Assembly (NCBI GenBank): GCA_001599975.1 | Contig: BCIO01000003.1 | Span: 2,288,677-2,352,676, forward strand | From: Cystobasidiopsis lactophilus | Lineage: Eukaryota; Basidiomycota; Agaricostilbomycetes; Agaricostilbales; Chionosphaeraceae | Length of the DNA stretch: 64,000 nucleotides | Direction of reading: 5' to 3' | Shown: piece after piece, positions 21,006 to 32,776 of the stretch | Layout of the letters: every line of letters begins with the position of its first letter | Position numbering within the stretch: position 1 is the stretch's first letter | Notes under the pieces: generated by a model | Told to the model about the DNA's origin: nothing | What the model saw: only the letters and a program-made list of their open reading frames with translations | The model's database searches: none | Position numbers and translations under genes: made by a program

Positions 21006-22827
21006 ATGCAGGTTGAGGTACGGCCTGGCTTCCCTCCCTTAGCTACTGCGAGACGTGGCTCATCGTGCCATTCCGCTGTACAGCCTGTGGTCTCCGAGCT
21101 AAACGACGAGCTCAAGGAGAAGCGGATCGTTCGAGATGCGGCTGGCCAGTCTGACCTTTACACCAAGCTCAAGCGGTTAGGTGAGGCTGGCTCTTACCTT
21201 AGTGCACTCTCAGTAGCTCACTCTGGTTATCGCTTGCGCACAGAACAACATTTGGAGTTCCTCGAGATTCAGTGAGGGCCGCCTGCCTCCTTGTCACGCT
21301 CTGTGGACAGCTCATTGATTCTGTTGCTTCTCGCGCGTAAAGGACGGAGTACATTAAGGTTGGTCTTGTCTCCTACTGAAGCTCTCTTTGAGCTGCTGGT
21401 GACGCTGGACGGAACAGGACGAGACGAAGAACCTAAAGTCGCAGCTGACCCGAGCGCAAGAAGAGGTCCGCCGGATCCAGTCCGTTCCTCTGGTCATCGG
21501 CCAGTTCCTCGAGCCCATCGACCAGCACACGGGCATCGTCGGCTCCACCACCGGGTCCAACTATGTCGTCCGCATCCTCTCCACCATCGACCGCGAGCTG
21601 CTCAAGCCCTCCTCCTCCGTCGCTCTGCACCGCCACTCCAACTCCCTCGTCGACGTCTTGCCCCCTGAGGCGGACTCGAGCATCTCCATGTTGGGCGCGG
21701 ACGAGAAGCCGGACGTGACTTATGCCGATGTGGGCGGGCTGGATGCGCAGAAGCAGGAGATCAGGGAGGCCGTCGAGCTGCCCTTGACCCAAGGGGACCT
21801 CTACAAGCAGATTGGCATCGACCCACCGCGGGGTGTGCTCCTTTATGGCCCGCCAGGTGCGTTCGAGCGCCCACTGCTATCAGTTGCTCTTTCCCCGTTC
21901 TGATAGGCTGGCTTCGAATCCCACAGGAACGGGCAAGACAATGTTGGTCAAAGCCGTAGCGCACCACACCACGGCCGCCTTCATCCGGGTGGTGGGCTCC
22001 GAGTTTGTGCAAAAGTACCTGGGCGAGGGCCCGCGCATGGTGCGCGACGTGTTCCGGCTGGCCAGGGAGAACGCGCCGGCCATCATCTTCATCGACGAGG
22101 TCGACGCCATCGCCACCAAACGCTTTGACGCCCAGACGGGGGCGGATCGAGAGGTGCAGCGCATCCTGCTCGAACTCCTCAACCAGATGGATGGCTTCGA
22201 CCAAGGGTCCAACGTCAAGGTACTCGCTCTGCCCTTCATATACAATCTTTCATAGAGGAGGTGTTGATCGGCCCGGGGTGGTACAGGTCATCATGGCCAC
22301 CAACCGAGCCGACACTCTGGACCCTGCTTTGCTCCGGCCCGGGCGGCTGGACAGGAAGATCGAGTTCCCGACGCCGACCAGGCGGGAGAAGCGTTTGATT
22401 TTCCAGACCGTCACCAACAAGATGAACGTCTCCCCTGATGTCGACCTCGAGGATTGTGCGGCGTTCTCCCTTACTTGATCAGTTGTTAGTTTCTGATAGA
22501 TGTTCGCATTTGACTCGCACAGACGTCCAAAGACCGGATAAGCTGAGCGCGGCAGAGATTGCGTCCATTTGCCAGGCCGCTGGGTTGCAAGGTGAGGATT
22601 CAGCACGCCTTTGCATCATGCCTTGATCGTGGTCTGATATTTGTTGCTGGACTTTACAGCGGTCAGGAAGAACCGGTACATCATCTTGCCTGTGGACTTT
22701 GAGAACGCGTGGCGGGACGTGTAAGTTGCCTCCCCTGAGCCCTTGCTTGTTTGCGTAGACTTACGTCGCTTTTTGGTCAACTCACAGCGTCAAGAAGGGA
22801 GACGATACGCTCGAGTTCTATCGATAA
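21006..22827 (+). CDS. RPT3: 26S proteasome regulatory ATPase RPT3
   Basis: An AAA+ subunit of the 19S base that unfolds substrates. The first exon is tiny: ATG CAG GTT GAG, donor GTACGG, joined to [18 protein letters not shown]. Further short exons build the coiled coil and OB region ([19 protein letters not shown], then [15 protein letters not shown] and [20 protein letters not shown]). The AAA domain has Walker A GPPGTGKT split by an intron between the second Pro and the Gly, Walker [32 protein letters not shown] with the arginine finger, and [11 protein letters not shown]. The C-terminus EFYR is an HbYX-type tail that docks into the 20S ring. At least seven introns. Near-identity to RPT3/PSMC4 across [20 protein letters not shown] identifies the paralogue. 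Confidence 0.96.
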
Positions 22828-23181
22828 GCGCAAAGAGGGATCGGAAGAAGAACACCAAAAAGGAGAGAGATGGAAGGACGAGCGTGGATCTTGCGCAAGC
22901 GGCAGTGGCGGCCCTTTGCTGTGTGGCGTGCATTGCCACCCCGACTGCTTTGCCCTTCACGGCAAACTCTATATCTCACGTCCTGTGTTGCATTTTCAAG
23001 ACCCTTTGCCTTAGAGCTAGAGCCACTTTGCCAGAAGTTTGGCTAGCGAGCCGGCTTCCTCGCTTCCGGACTGCCGCTCGTCTTGTCCGCGTCGACCGTC
23101 ACTCTGCCTTGCAAATTTTGCATGCCGCCACCAATATGCAGAGTGAGTGATGAGGCCACCGTTATCAGTAGCTATTGACTG
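22828..23181. promoter_or_regulatory. Intergenic region between RPT3 and single-pass membrane protein
   Basis: 354 bp with no supported coding exon. It contains the RPT3 3' UTR and the promoter and leader of the next gene. An ATG at about 23135 starts a four-codon frame, which could be a small upstream ORF. Confidence 0.35.
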
Positions 23182-24068
23182 ATGCCAGTCGTCTTTATAA
23201 ACACAGATGGTGAGTTCACTGCCAGGCAAATGCGTTCGAAATTGAGCTCAGGTCTTGCAAAAGCCACACTCGCGCTAATCATCGTCTTCTCCTTGTTGGC
23301 CTTCTTCCTCGCCCTGTTCGGCGTCCTGTTCTTCTGCATGAAGCACCGGCGCCGGCGTGGAGGCTCAACCTCGGCCGTCCAAGCTCGCATCGAACGCGCT
23401 CTGGGCAGCTCAACAGCGACGGGCCCTAGGGACCCATTGGAGCCGGACGAAGAGGACGAGTCGAGGGATCTGGAAGCGGACGCCAGCGAGCTCCGGGGCG
23501 TGGACGAGTTTGGGCTGCCCGCGAGCAAGGCGGGCGAGGTGCAGGCGGATGGCACGAGGACCTTTCTCAATGGCTGGTGCGTTGTGCTCTGCTTTTTACA
23601 GCACTCTTATTGTGTGCTTACTCCCTTGATGCTATGCACAGGTTCGGGCTAGATCCAGTAAGGCACTACCTTGGCGCAGCCACACAGGAGCCTTAACATT
23701 TGAACGCTCATTAGCCTCACAACATCTCGGCCTCGTCCAAGGACTCGCTGGCGAACAGCAGGTCATCGAGGGACGACCGGCTCAAGCAGATCCAGAGCTC
23801 CTTGCCGCGGTCCATCAAGACGCCCAAGCGGCGGAAAGAAGGTGACGAGGACTCGAGCGACGACGAGTACGACCCGCCGTTCGAGAATGAGGTTCGTCGA
23901 TTATGCCTTCAATTGTATCAACAAGGCCAAAGCTGATGTGTGTAATCATCGGTAAACAGCTAGGGGAAACAGAAGAGGTTCGTCATTGGTCTCCCTTAAC
24001 TCATTTGCTTCGAGTTCGTTCACTAATTCGGCCACGAACAGGAGGAATACGACCGCATTGCAGGGTAG
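23182..24068 (+). CDS. Single-pass membrane protein with acidic, serine-rich tail; unknown function
   Basis: No family recognised. From the ATG at 23182 a short N-terminus leads into one strong helix (LALIIVFSLLAFFLALFGVL) followed by a basic stop-transfer KHRRRR, so the long C-terminal part is probably cytosolic. The tail is acidic (EPDEEDESRDLEADASEL) and Ser-rich. The 3' half is assembled from very small exons: a 16-nt exon (FGLDP), the HNISASSKDSLANSRSSRD exon ending PPFENE, an 18-nt exon (LGETEE) and a final exon EEYDRIAG with stop at 24066-24068. Each join has GT and AG and keeps phase. The single helix with a charged mid-size tail could mark a cell-surface or vesicle adaptor, but that is a guess. 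Confidence 0.65.
23642..23657 (+). other. 16-nt micro-exon (FGLDP)
   Basis: GTTCGGGCTAGATCCA between ...CACAG and GTAAGG. It completes the split TGG codon of LNGW and ends in phase for PHNISAS. The length is not a multiple of three, so it is required for the downstream frame. Confidence 0.6.
23960..23977 (+). other. 18-nt micro-exon (LGETEE)
   Basis: CTAGGGGAAACAGAAGAG between ...AACAG and GTTCGT. It joins ENE to EEYDRIAG. The length is a multiple of three, so skipping would preserve the frame. Confidence 0.55.
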
Positions 24069-24687
24069 CACTCTGTCTCTGCTTCTGGCGCGCCGACACC
24101 GCCACACAAGAGCACACGACCAAACTTCTTTGTTCATACAACCTGCCTCGCAGCTCGCAGCATTTCTCCGCCCTCTTCACGACCTTCAAGCCCCTCTACG
24201 ATCCTCTTCCCCTTCTTCATTTTACCCAGCATTAACACCGAATATACCTGGCGGCGGTGGTGCTCTCAGCTCCCCCTCTGCCCTCTTCATGGAACTCGCC
24301 TCTTCAAGTCGCGCCTGCGCCGTCTGGAGGCTTTTCCCACAAGCTCTTGTGTTCTTTGGTTCTTCTCTCTGTACACAAAGGGGCCAGCTGCACGTCGACT
24401 CTAGACGAGTTGATCGCCGGCGTTGATAATGGGTCGTTTAGCTTGGTTTAGCTTGAAGCTTGTTCTAGCGCATATCAAAGGGCTACTCCATTTGAACATA
24501 GATTACATCTGCGCTCTCCAAAGCGCCGTCCTAGATCAAGGGCAATGCAGACGCGTTGACTGGCCAGGCCCTGCATTTCACGCGCTTTCAAGGCCGCATG
24601 AAAATTTTCTGAGCCGGCCGTTCTTTGCAGGATTTGCGTTGGTTGTTCTCGCTCGCTTTGCCACCCTTTGTCCTCTTCCCCTCTTGC
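24069..24687. promoter_or_regulatory. Promoter and long leader of elongation factor 3
   Basis: 619 bp with no supported protein exon. It is pyrimidine-rich on the plus strand (about 24150-24330), as in strongly expressed fungal genes. A leader intron ending at the CAG near 24630 is plausible. Confidence 0.4.
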
Positions 24688-27600
24688 ATGGTCGGTGTTG
24701 TGAACATGGCCGCCAACGGGACAGCTACCTTGTCGCCCAGCGCGCAATTGCAGGCGATTTATGCAGCCTCGACCTCGTTCGAAGCCCGGGAGCAAACGCT
24801 CAAGCTGGTCCAGTATGTCAAGCAAGCCGGCTTCTCCTCCCTCTACACCGACGCCATCCTGCCCGACTTGATCCGCGCCACCCGGTCCAAGAGCGGCATC
24901 GAGCGCGAGTCGGCCTTGCTCGCTCTGAGCGTTTTGTTCGACAAGCTGGCGCCCGGCGCCGAGCCCTTCTTCCTGCCCGTGTGGAGCGACGTGTTGGAGC
25001 GCTTGCAAGAAGTCGGCAAGGCGCAGGTGGTTGCTGACGCCGCGGACGCCGCCTCCAAGGCCTTGCTCAACGCCATCAAGCCGGAGAGCGTGATGAGGGC
25101 CCTCGACGTGCTCTTCACCCAGGTGCTCGAGAACAGCAGCGCCAAGTGGAGGGCCAAGGTCGGAGCTCTTGAGGCTGTGGCTTTGCTTAAAGAGAAGGGC
25201 ACGTCCCAGATCGCTGAGCACTTGGGGGACATCATCCCTCGCTTGACCGCCCAAATGGGCGACACCAAGATTGAGGTGCGTCTTCGACTACTTGGCCAGC
25301 AAGCTCGCTTGCTGATCTGTTTTTCTCCGCTCGCACAGGTATCTGCTGCCGCCATCAAGGCCGCCAATGCCGTTTGCTCCGTCCTCACCAACCCTGATGC
25401 CCTTCCTTTCGTTCCTTTGCTTGTTGAATGTGAGTTTCGTTCTGCATTATTCTCACATGAATACGAGTTAATCATCAACTTCACAGGCATGGCTCACCCG
25501 GACAAGCTGGCCGAGGGAGTCAAGAAGCTTTCCTCGAACGTGTGGGTGCGCGACGTCGACGGCCCGACTTTGGCCGTCATCGTGCCCCTTCTCAACCGCG
25601 CCCTGAGCGACCGCAACACCACGGTCCAACGGCAGTGCGTCATGCTCGCCGCCAATTTGTTCAAGCTGGTCCGCTCCCCCGACCTCGCCGCCAAGCACAC
25701 GCCCTCCCTCTTGCCCGGCGTCTCCCGCATCTTCGAGTCCGCCGCCTTCCCAGAGATCCGCGCTTTCGCCGAGGAAGCCAAGATCGTGCTCGAGCACTCC
25801 ATCATTGGCGCCGCCGACTCGGTCCAGGACGAGCTGGAGCAAAAGCAGATTGCAGAGGACGAGGCAACCGCGGTGGAAATGCTCTCCACCTTGATCACCA
25901 AGGAATCGGGTGCCCCGCCCACCCCGATTTGCCAGCAGGCCTTGAAGTGGGTCGGCGCCACCGTCGCACTGCTCGTTGCCAAGCGCGACTTTGACGAAGA
26001 GGTCTGGAAGAGCACCTACGTCGGCCCTTACCTCCTCAACTTTTTGCCTGAGAACCAAGCTCAGGGTATCTCTACCGAGGTGCTCAAGCGGTGGTTGGAA
26101 ATCGACAGGGTGCGTTCCTCACCAAATATTTCGAGCGAGATGCTCAAAGAGATCCCACGCAGATCCGCAACCTTGGTAACATCCAAGAGGAGGACGATTC
26201 AGAGGGCGAAGTGCTCACCAACATTCCCTTCTCGCTCGCCTATGGTGGCCTGCTCCTCCTCAACCACACCGTTCTCCGCTTGGTTCGCGGTCACAGGTTT
26301 GTGGTCGAGCGCTTCATTCATCCGATATCGTGATCTGAATTAGTCTGCTGGTTCAAACAGATATGGCGTGTGCGGCGCCAACGGTGCCGGCAAGTCGACC
26401 CTGCTCAAGGCCATCAACCGCAAGCAAATCGAAAACTTCCCGTCCCACCTGACCACCTTTTACGTCGAGCACGACATCGACTCTTCCGAGTCGGACGACT
26501 CGTGCTACACCTTCATGTGCAACGACAAGTTTGTCAAGGGCGTCGGCGCCACCCAAGAGAAGATCCTCACCATCTTCGAGGAGTGCGGCTTCACCGAAGA
26601 CAGGCGCGCTTTGACTGTCGGTGCGCTCAGCGGAGGCTGGAAGATGCGGTTGGCTTTGGCCAGAGCCATGATTTGCGGCGCCGACATCCTGCTCCTGGGT
26701 GGGTTGCTCCCATGCTTGATCAGACGCTAGAGCCCTGATTGACTTGGGTTGCCTCTCACAGATGAGCCCACCAACCATTTGGACGTGGGTTCCGTCGCCT
26801 GGCTGCAAGACTACCTTAACGCCCAGACCAACGTCACCGTCCTCGTCGTCTCGCACGACTCGGGCTTCTTGGATGCCATCTGCACCGACATTATCCACTA
26901 CGAGAAGAAGCGCTTGGTCTACTACAAAGGCAACCTCAAGGCGTAAGCGGGCACCCATTTTTCTCAAGACGTGGCGAGCCTGACCTCGTCTTTGTCTTTT
27001 GCAGCTTCGTGGACCAGCATCCTGCGGCGCAGTCTTACTATACCCTTAGCGCGAGCTTGGTCAAGTGCGTCGTCTCTACAGAATTCTTGGCAGACCCGGG
27101 GCTGACGCAAATTGCCCAGATTCTCCTTCCCGCCGCCTGGTGCTTTGGTTGGTGTCAGGTCTAACACCAGAGGTATCCTCAAGATGACGGTGCGTCTTAC
27201 TCCTGAACACGTTCACGTTCATGTGCGAGTGCTCAAGATGAGCCGTGCGAACAGAACTGCACCTTCACCTACCCCGGCGCTGCCAAGCCGTCGCTGAGCA
27301 ACGTGTCTTGCGCTGTGTCTTTGTCGTCGCGTGTTGGCATTGTGGGACCTAACGGTGCCGGAAAGGTGCGTGACTGCTTGCCGTCTATGGTAGGCTTTGA
27401 CTGACGCGGCCTGCAGTCCACCTTGATCAAGCTGCTCACCGGCGAGACGATCCCCGACTCCGGTAAAGTCGAAAAGCACCCCAACTTGCGTGTTGCGTAC
27501 ATTGCGCAGCACGCCTTCCATCATATAGAAGAGCACCTCGAAAAGTCAGCCACCCAATACATCAAGTGGCGGTACGCGGACGGTACGGACAAGGAAATGG

Positions 27601-28706
27601 CTGCCAAAGCTTCCCGTCGTCTCTCACCCGAGGAGAAGCGCATCTTGGAGACCCCCATCGAGGCAAAGTCTGGCGAGAAGCGATTGATCGAGATGATCAT
27701 TGGGCGACAAAAGCTCAAGAAGTCGTTCACCTACGAGATCAAGTGGAAGGGATTGGACCACAAGATGAACACCTGGATCCCGCGCGAGCGCCTCATCGAG
27801 CTCGGCTTCACCAAGATCCTGCAGCAGTTTGACGACTTCGAGGCATCGCGAGAGGGCGCCGGCCAACGCGAGCTTACCGGCTCCGCTGTCCGCCAGCATC
27901 TCGAGGCGCTGGGCTTGGACGGCAACATCGCGGAGTACAACGAGATGTCGGGTCTCTCTGGCGGCCAGAAGGTCAAGGTGGTCATCGCCGCCGCGTTGTG
28001 GGCCAAGCCGCAGGTGCTCATCTTGGACGAGCCGACCAACTTCTTGGACCGCGACGCTCTTGGCGGCTTGGCAACTGCCATTCGCGATTGGGCAGGCGCT
28101 TTTGTGTGCATCTCGCACAACGTCGAGTTCGTCACCGCCCTCTGCCCCGAGCGCTGGGAGGTCGAGGGAGGTCGCCTCACGCACAAGGGCAAGGTCAACA
28201 TCGTCGAGGACGCGTTCGAAGACCAGGCGGCCAAGGTGGAGTCAAGGGAGGCCAGCAGAGCCAACACGCCCACCATCTCGAAGGGTGCTGCTCGAATGGC
28301 GGCGAAGTTGGCTGCCCGCACGCCTGGCTCCTCCGGCAAGAACAGCGCTGAGTCTAGCGCCGCCAACACGCCAGCTGGCACCCCTGCGCCTGGCACACCC
28401 ATTGGGTCTGGCGACGAAGCCAACGCGAACGGCTCTCCCTTAGGCGCACCCATGCCCAAGGTGGCCAAGAAGAAGCTTAGCCGGAAGCAAGTGAAAGAGG
28501 CAAGTACTCTTGCCCACTCTTTCCACAGACGCTCTCTAATTGAATCTTGTGCTTTAAACAGCGAGAAGAACGTCGGCGTGCCCGCACATTACGCTTCCTG
28601 AGCAGCTCGATCCCCGGCACCGTCGTGAGTGGCCTTTGTTCTCCCGTTGCCTGTAGTCTCCTGCTCATATTCTTTGCAGAGGGAGCCCGACACCGACTCT
28701 GATTAG
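24688..28706 (+). CDS. YEF3: Translation elongation factor 3 (eEF3, ABC-F type ATPase)
   Basis: A fungal ribosome-associated ATPase that helps release E-site tRNA. The start is ATG 24688 or the in-frame ATG 24706 ([11 protein letters not shown]). Domains: N-terminal HEAT repeats (to about 25960), a linker, ABC1 with [29 protein letters not shown] and DEPTNHLD, then ABC2 with [29 protein letters not shown] and [10 protein letters not shown]. The chromodomain insertion ([17 protein letters not shown]) in ABC2 is diagnostic for eEF3. Introns fall inside Walker B of ABC1 and inside the P-loop of ABC2. The tail has a Thr/Pro repeat ([14 protein letters not shown]) and a basic end ([18 protein letters not shown]), with the last exon REPDTDSD and stop at 28704-28706. 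The lysine blocks usual at the yeast C-terminus are shorter here. Confidence 0.96.
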
Positions 28707-29282
28707 ACGCTTGCACTCTCACGCTTGATCCTCTCTGTTCTCACGCCTCGCATGTTGGTTCGGATGCCTTGGGGCGCTCTCCGTATTCCCTTTCCTTCAG
28801 CTTAATTGGACCTTAGACTATACCCTCTTGCTCCTCCTTGTTACTATAGAGCCTCCTCTCTCGCTCTTGCATTGCCTTTAGATCTGTAGCCCTAGAAAAT
28901 CCCATTTGCCACCGGCCAACAATCGCCGCGCTAACTTTTTCATGCCGGCCTTTGGAGTTGTCTGCTCACCGTCAGGCTTCTCAGCTCACCCTCGCTCTCA
29001 GACCAATTCGCTTGTATGCTCCAGGCTCGATGTCAAGAATGCAGGAGCACGCCGAGAGGAAGCTGATCTCATCGACTCCTGTCTCCCGCTGCTCCGCCGT
29101 GAATTCCACGCTGCTCCTCGCGCTCTTGGAATCGGACCAGGCTCGAATGCATTTCCCTCCTGATCCCCAGTCCATCCTCCGACTGCCAACAGCGGGCTGA
29201 CCGCGCGCCGTCCAATCTCGCACATCCCCCCTGTCCACTTCAAGCTCAGGGGCCACCCAAGGGTCCTTGCGGGCGCTCCTTT
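28707..29282. promoter_or_regulatory. Promoter region of the NDR-type kinase gene
   Basis: 576 bp including the pyrimidine-rich 3' flank of EF3. No coding exon is supported. Short open frames between 28906 and 29256 are unsupported on both strands. Confidence 0.4.
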
Positions 29283-32200
29283 ATGAAGCCTCGGCTGGGT
29301 GTCCTCGATCGACGACCTCTGCCACCTTTCATTGCGCCAGTGGACGACATCAACCCGTCGCTTTCGTTGACGCTCGACCCGGCCAAAGGCTCGCTGCGCC
29401 AGCAGATCAAGGCGCTCCAGGCCGCCATGGACAACGTGCCCCAGAGGAAGCCCCTGCCTACCCCACCGGTTGGCGCTTACATGCCGGGTGCCTATGGGAC
29501 AACCAGGCTGCAGTACGCCCCGACACGCCAGCAGCTAGTCTACGTGGGCGAGCCTCAAGACGGCCTCTTCTCTGACTTCCCTCCCACGCCGGCGGTCAAC
29601 TCACCTCCTCTGTCGCCTTACGCCAGTCCTCCTCACTCGCCAGAGAAGGCTAGACAGCTGCCTTTGCCTCGTGAATCCCAAGTGCCGTTGTCAAACTCGA
29701 GCTCCATCTTGCTGGTGTGTTGCTTCGCAATTCCTTAGGTTCATTTAAGCAGCAACATAACATCCAAGAACAGCACAAAGGCTTCTGGGATCTATTGGGT
29801 CTCGCACAAGCAACGGGCAGCGTCATACGCAACATGCCGCCGGCGAGCTCACCATACTTTGGAGAGGACACGCCTTACGCTGCCGCTCGGACTCAGGCGT
29901 CTCCCCCGCTACCTCCCGGTGCAACCACCATCAGAGCCAAGCACCAGCCTTATACGCCGTCTCCAACCGCATTGCCGCCACCGGCGAAACGCCGCATCTC
30001 GCGGGACATGATCAGCTCTCCCACGGGTTTTGCGTAAGAGAGCTCCATTTCCACTCTCTGCCAACTTTGCTGAAAATATTGGTCTGTACGATTTGCAGAC
30101 ACTTGTGCCACGCCAGCGACGCCGAGCAAGCGGAAGCGATTCTCACGCGGTGGCAAAAGGATGGGATCGGCAAGCTTCCAGGTGCGCACACTTTACCTTT
30201 AGATACCTTAAGAAGGAATCCTCAGGCGGAAGTTGACCACAGATCCCGCGTGGATCATTCCCATCAAAGAAGCAGCTCGCAGCCGAGCGCGAGCCAAAGG
30301 CATCGCACAGGTCCAGTCGTTCCGCGATGAGGTGGTGCACCCATTCGCGACTTTGAAAGTGATCAACCCGTCTGACTCCATGCTTTCCAAAACGACCGGG
30401 ACAATCACCACGGAGGACCATTCTTTGAGCAGCCCCCAGTCTGAGCGGTCGTCGCTTGCGCCTCCTTCGCCTGTGCGCTCTGACACAGCAGACACCATCA
30501 TCATTCGGCCTTCTACTAGGCCGCCGCTTCCACGTTCATCGCTGTCGCAAAGCAACTTGGACGAGCAGCCTCAGTCGGTGGATCCACCTCGTTTCGCACC
30601 CTCGCTAGAAACACTGGAGAGAAGCTCCGCGGCGGCCATCTACTTCGAGCAGCTATACTATGGCATTCTGAAACGCCCCAAAGCAAGAGACCAGCGGCTC
30701 AAGCAGCTCGAGAATGCGCTGCACAACTTGCCGGACGCCGAGCGCCGGGCGGCCCGAGCGGCTTGGGCAGAGGCGGAAAGCGAGTACCTGCGCGAGCTCA
30801 GGACTCGCATCGATGTGGGCTCTTTCGTCAAGCTCAAGACGGTCGGGGCTGGGGCTTTTGGCGTCGTCAACTTGGTTCGAGAGAAGGGCACGGGCCAGCT
30901 ATTCGCCATGAAGCAGCTCAGCAAGGACTCGATGCTGAAAAAGTCGCAGGAAGGTCACGTCCGGGCAGAGAGGGACTTCATGGCGCAGGCGAGCCAAATC
31001 ACGCGCTGGATCGTCCGGCTTGCATACAGCTTTCAAGACGCCGACCATCTCTACTTGGTCATGGAGTGAGTTTTTCAGCTGCCATGGAGCATCTCAAATC
31101 TGAAAGGGTCTCAGGTGGATGGGTGGCGGCGACATGCTCAATCTGCTCATAGAAAAAGACGTTTTTCCGGAATCGTTCGCTCGGTTCTACGTTGCAGAAA
31201 TGATCTTAGCTATCGAGGAGGCCCGCAAGTCTCTCATAGACTCAAACCTTGAGGCAAGATGACTCACTACCGCTTGCAGATAACCTTGGCTTCATCCATC
31301 GCGACATCAAACCGGACAACTTTCTGCTCGACTCCAGCGGTGAGGCAATACCTGCTCTCGAGACTCAGGTATCTAATGAATACGACGCATCTCACAGGCC
31401 ATCTCAAGCTGAGCGACTTTGGTCTAGCAACAGGTGCGTAGTGCTGTTCCATTGTTCGACAAATTGGCTGAGAGCCGCTTTCACCAGATTTCCATTGGTA
31501 CCGCTTATGGCTCATCTCCCTCTTTTAAGTGATCTAAAAGTGCTCTGCAGGGGCCACGATGGCGCATACTATGATCTACAGCGGAAAGCGCTGCTCCGCA
31601 AGCATGGCATCGACTTGGCCGACGGGACGGCAAGGATAACCCCCGGTCGGCAGCGTCCGCCAATGGAATTTGATCGTGAAGAATCGGCAGCAGCAAAGGC
31701 TGAAACGATCCTCACCATGCGGGACAAGAGCCGGCGAAAGCTAGCCTACTCGGTCGTCGGGACGTGAGCGGTCCTCTTTTTTGACTGCCTTATTCCTCTT
31801 TTCTGATTGAAAGAGAAGGAACAACTACATGGCGCCAGAAGTTCTCCGGGGGCAAGGCTACGCCCAAAGTTGCGACTGGTGGAGCGCGGGCATCATCACG
31901 GTAGGCTCAATCTGCACTCAGTCGTTCGTTTTGCTCACCAGTCTCAACAGTTTGAGATGCTTTACGGCTACCCTACCTTCGTATCCAAAACACGGCATAT
32001 CACACGCAATAAAATCCTCAACTGGCGCCAAAATCTCAAGTTTCCGTCCAAGCCCACCGTCTCGCGCGATGCCCAAGACTTTATCGAGAAGCTGGTGTGC
32101 GAGCGAGAAGACCGACTGGGCAGCTTGGGCACTACAAGCGTGTCTCGGCCCAATTCCCAGATTCTGCTGGAGCGTCGCAGTGGCTACTTCAATGCCAATG

Positions 32201-32776
32201 CCGGGTCGCGCTACACAGGTGCTGAGCAACTCAAGGCACGTCGATCATTTATCACCGGCACACTGTACTGAAGGTGTTGAGCGATCAGGCCCACTCCTGG
32301 TTTCGCGGCCTTGATTTCAACACCATCCATTTGCAAACGCCACCATTCGTGCCTAAGCTCAAAGGTCAGTCATATGACTTAACTGCCATCCCTCTGCATC
32401 ACCTGAATCTGGGCGTTCAGACGCGGCCGATACGAGGTACTTTGAAGATGGGATTGCACCAACGCCGCTGGCACCTGCCGATGGCCAAAGCCCAGACTCC
32501 ACAAAGGACCCTTTGTTGCGCGACCCGAAGAACGGCAAGCATCTGTTGGAAGTGCGCAAGTCCCTCGCCTTCGTTGGATAGTGCGTCCTCTCCATACCAG
32601 AGAGTTTCGCTTGGAAAGGCCTCTGAGCAGATTCGAGCAGCACCTACAAGCGGCCCAAGCGAACAATCCACGATCCTCGCGTTGGCATCATAGAGAACAA
32701 GTCACAGGACCGGGTCGGCCGGCCAACGGAGAGGGTTGCAGGGGGGAGCAGCCTCATTCGTTCGCTTTCCCTTTAA
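29283..32776 (+). CDS. NDR/LATS-family AGC protein kinase with N-terminal CRIB-like motif
   Basis: A Ser/Thr kinase of the Mob-regulated NDR/LATS group. The start is ATG 29283. A Pro-rich N-terminus is followed by ISSPTGF and, after an intron, AHLCHASDAEQAEAILTRW. Together these give I-S-x-P-x2-F-x-H-x2-H, the core of a CRIB (Cdc42/Rac-binding) motif, ending GKLPDPAWIIPIKEAA. In the same continuous exon come the NDR N-terminal regulatory helix (YFEQLYYGILKRPKARDQR) and the kinase domain: GAGAFGVVNLVREK, FAMKQL, FIHRDIKPDNFLLD, LSDFGLAT, a long activation-segment insert, then YMAPEVLRGQGY. The tail has the hydrophobic motif FVGYTYKRP, which is diagnostic for NDR/LATS. About eleven introns, including a 10-nt exon at 31488-31497 and a GC-AG intron at 31225-31279. 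A second possible GC donor lies near 32236. Orthology to Cbk1, Dbf2 or another member is not settled. Confidence 0.9.
31225..31279 (+). other. GC-AG intron in the NDR-type kinase
   Basis: The donor is C|GCAAGT and the acceptor CTTGCAG. Only this join yields AIEEAHNLGFIHRD, where the split codon supplies the conserved His before the HRD loop. The nearby GT at 31229 would lead to an immediate stop. Confidence 0.7.
31488..31497 (+). other. 10-nt micro-exon in the kinase activation segment
   Basis: ATTTCCATTG lies between CACCAG and GTACCG. With its neighbours it reads LAT-DFHW-GHDGAYYD, which matches the NDR/LATS segment after DFG (xFHxxHDxxYY). Without it the frame is lost. Confidence 0.65.
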
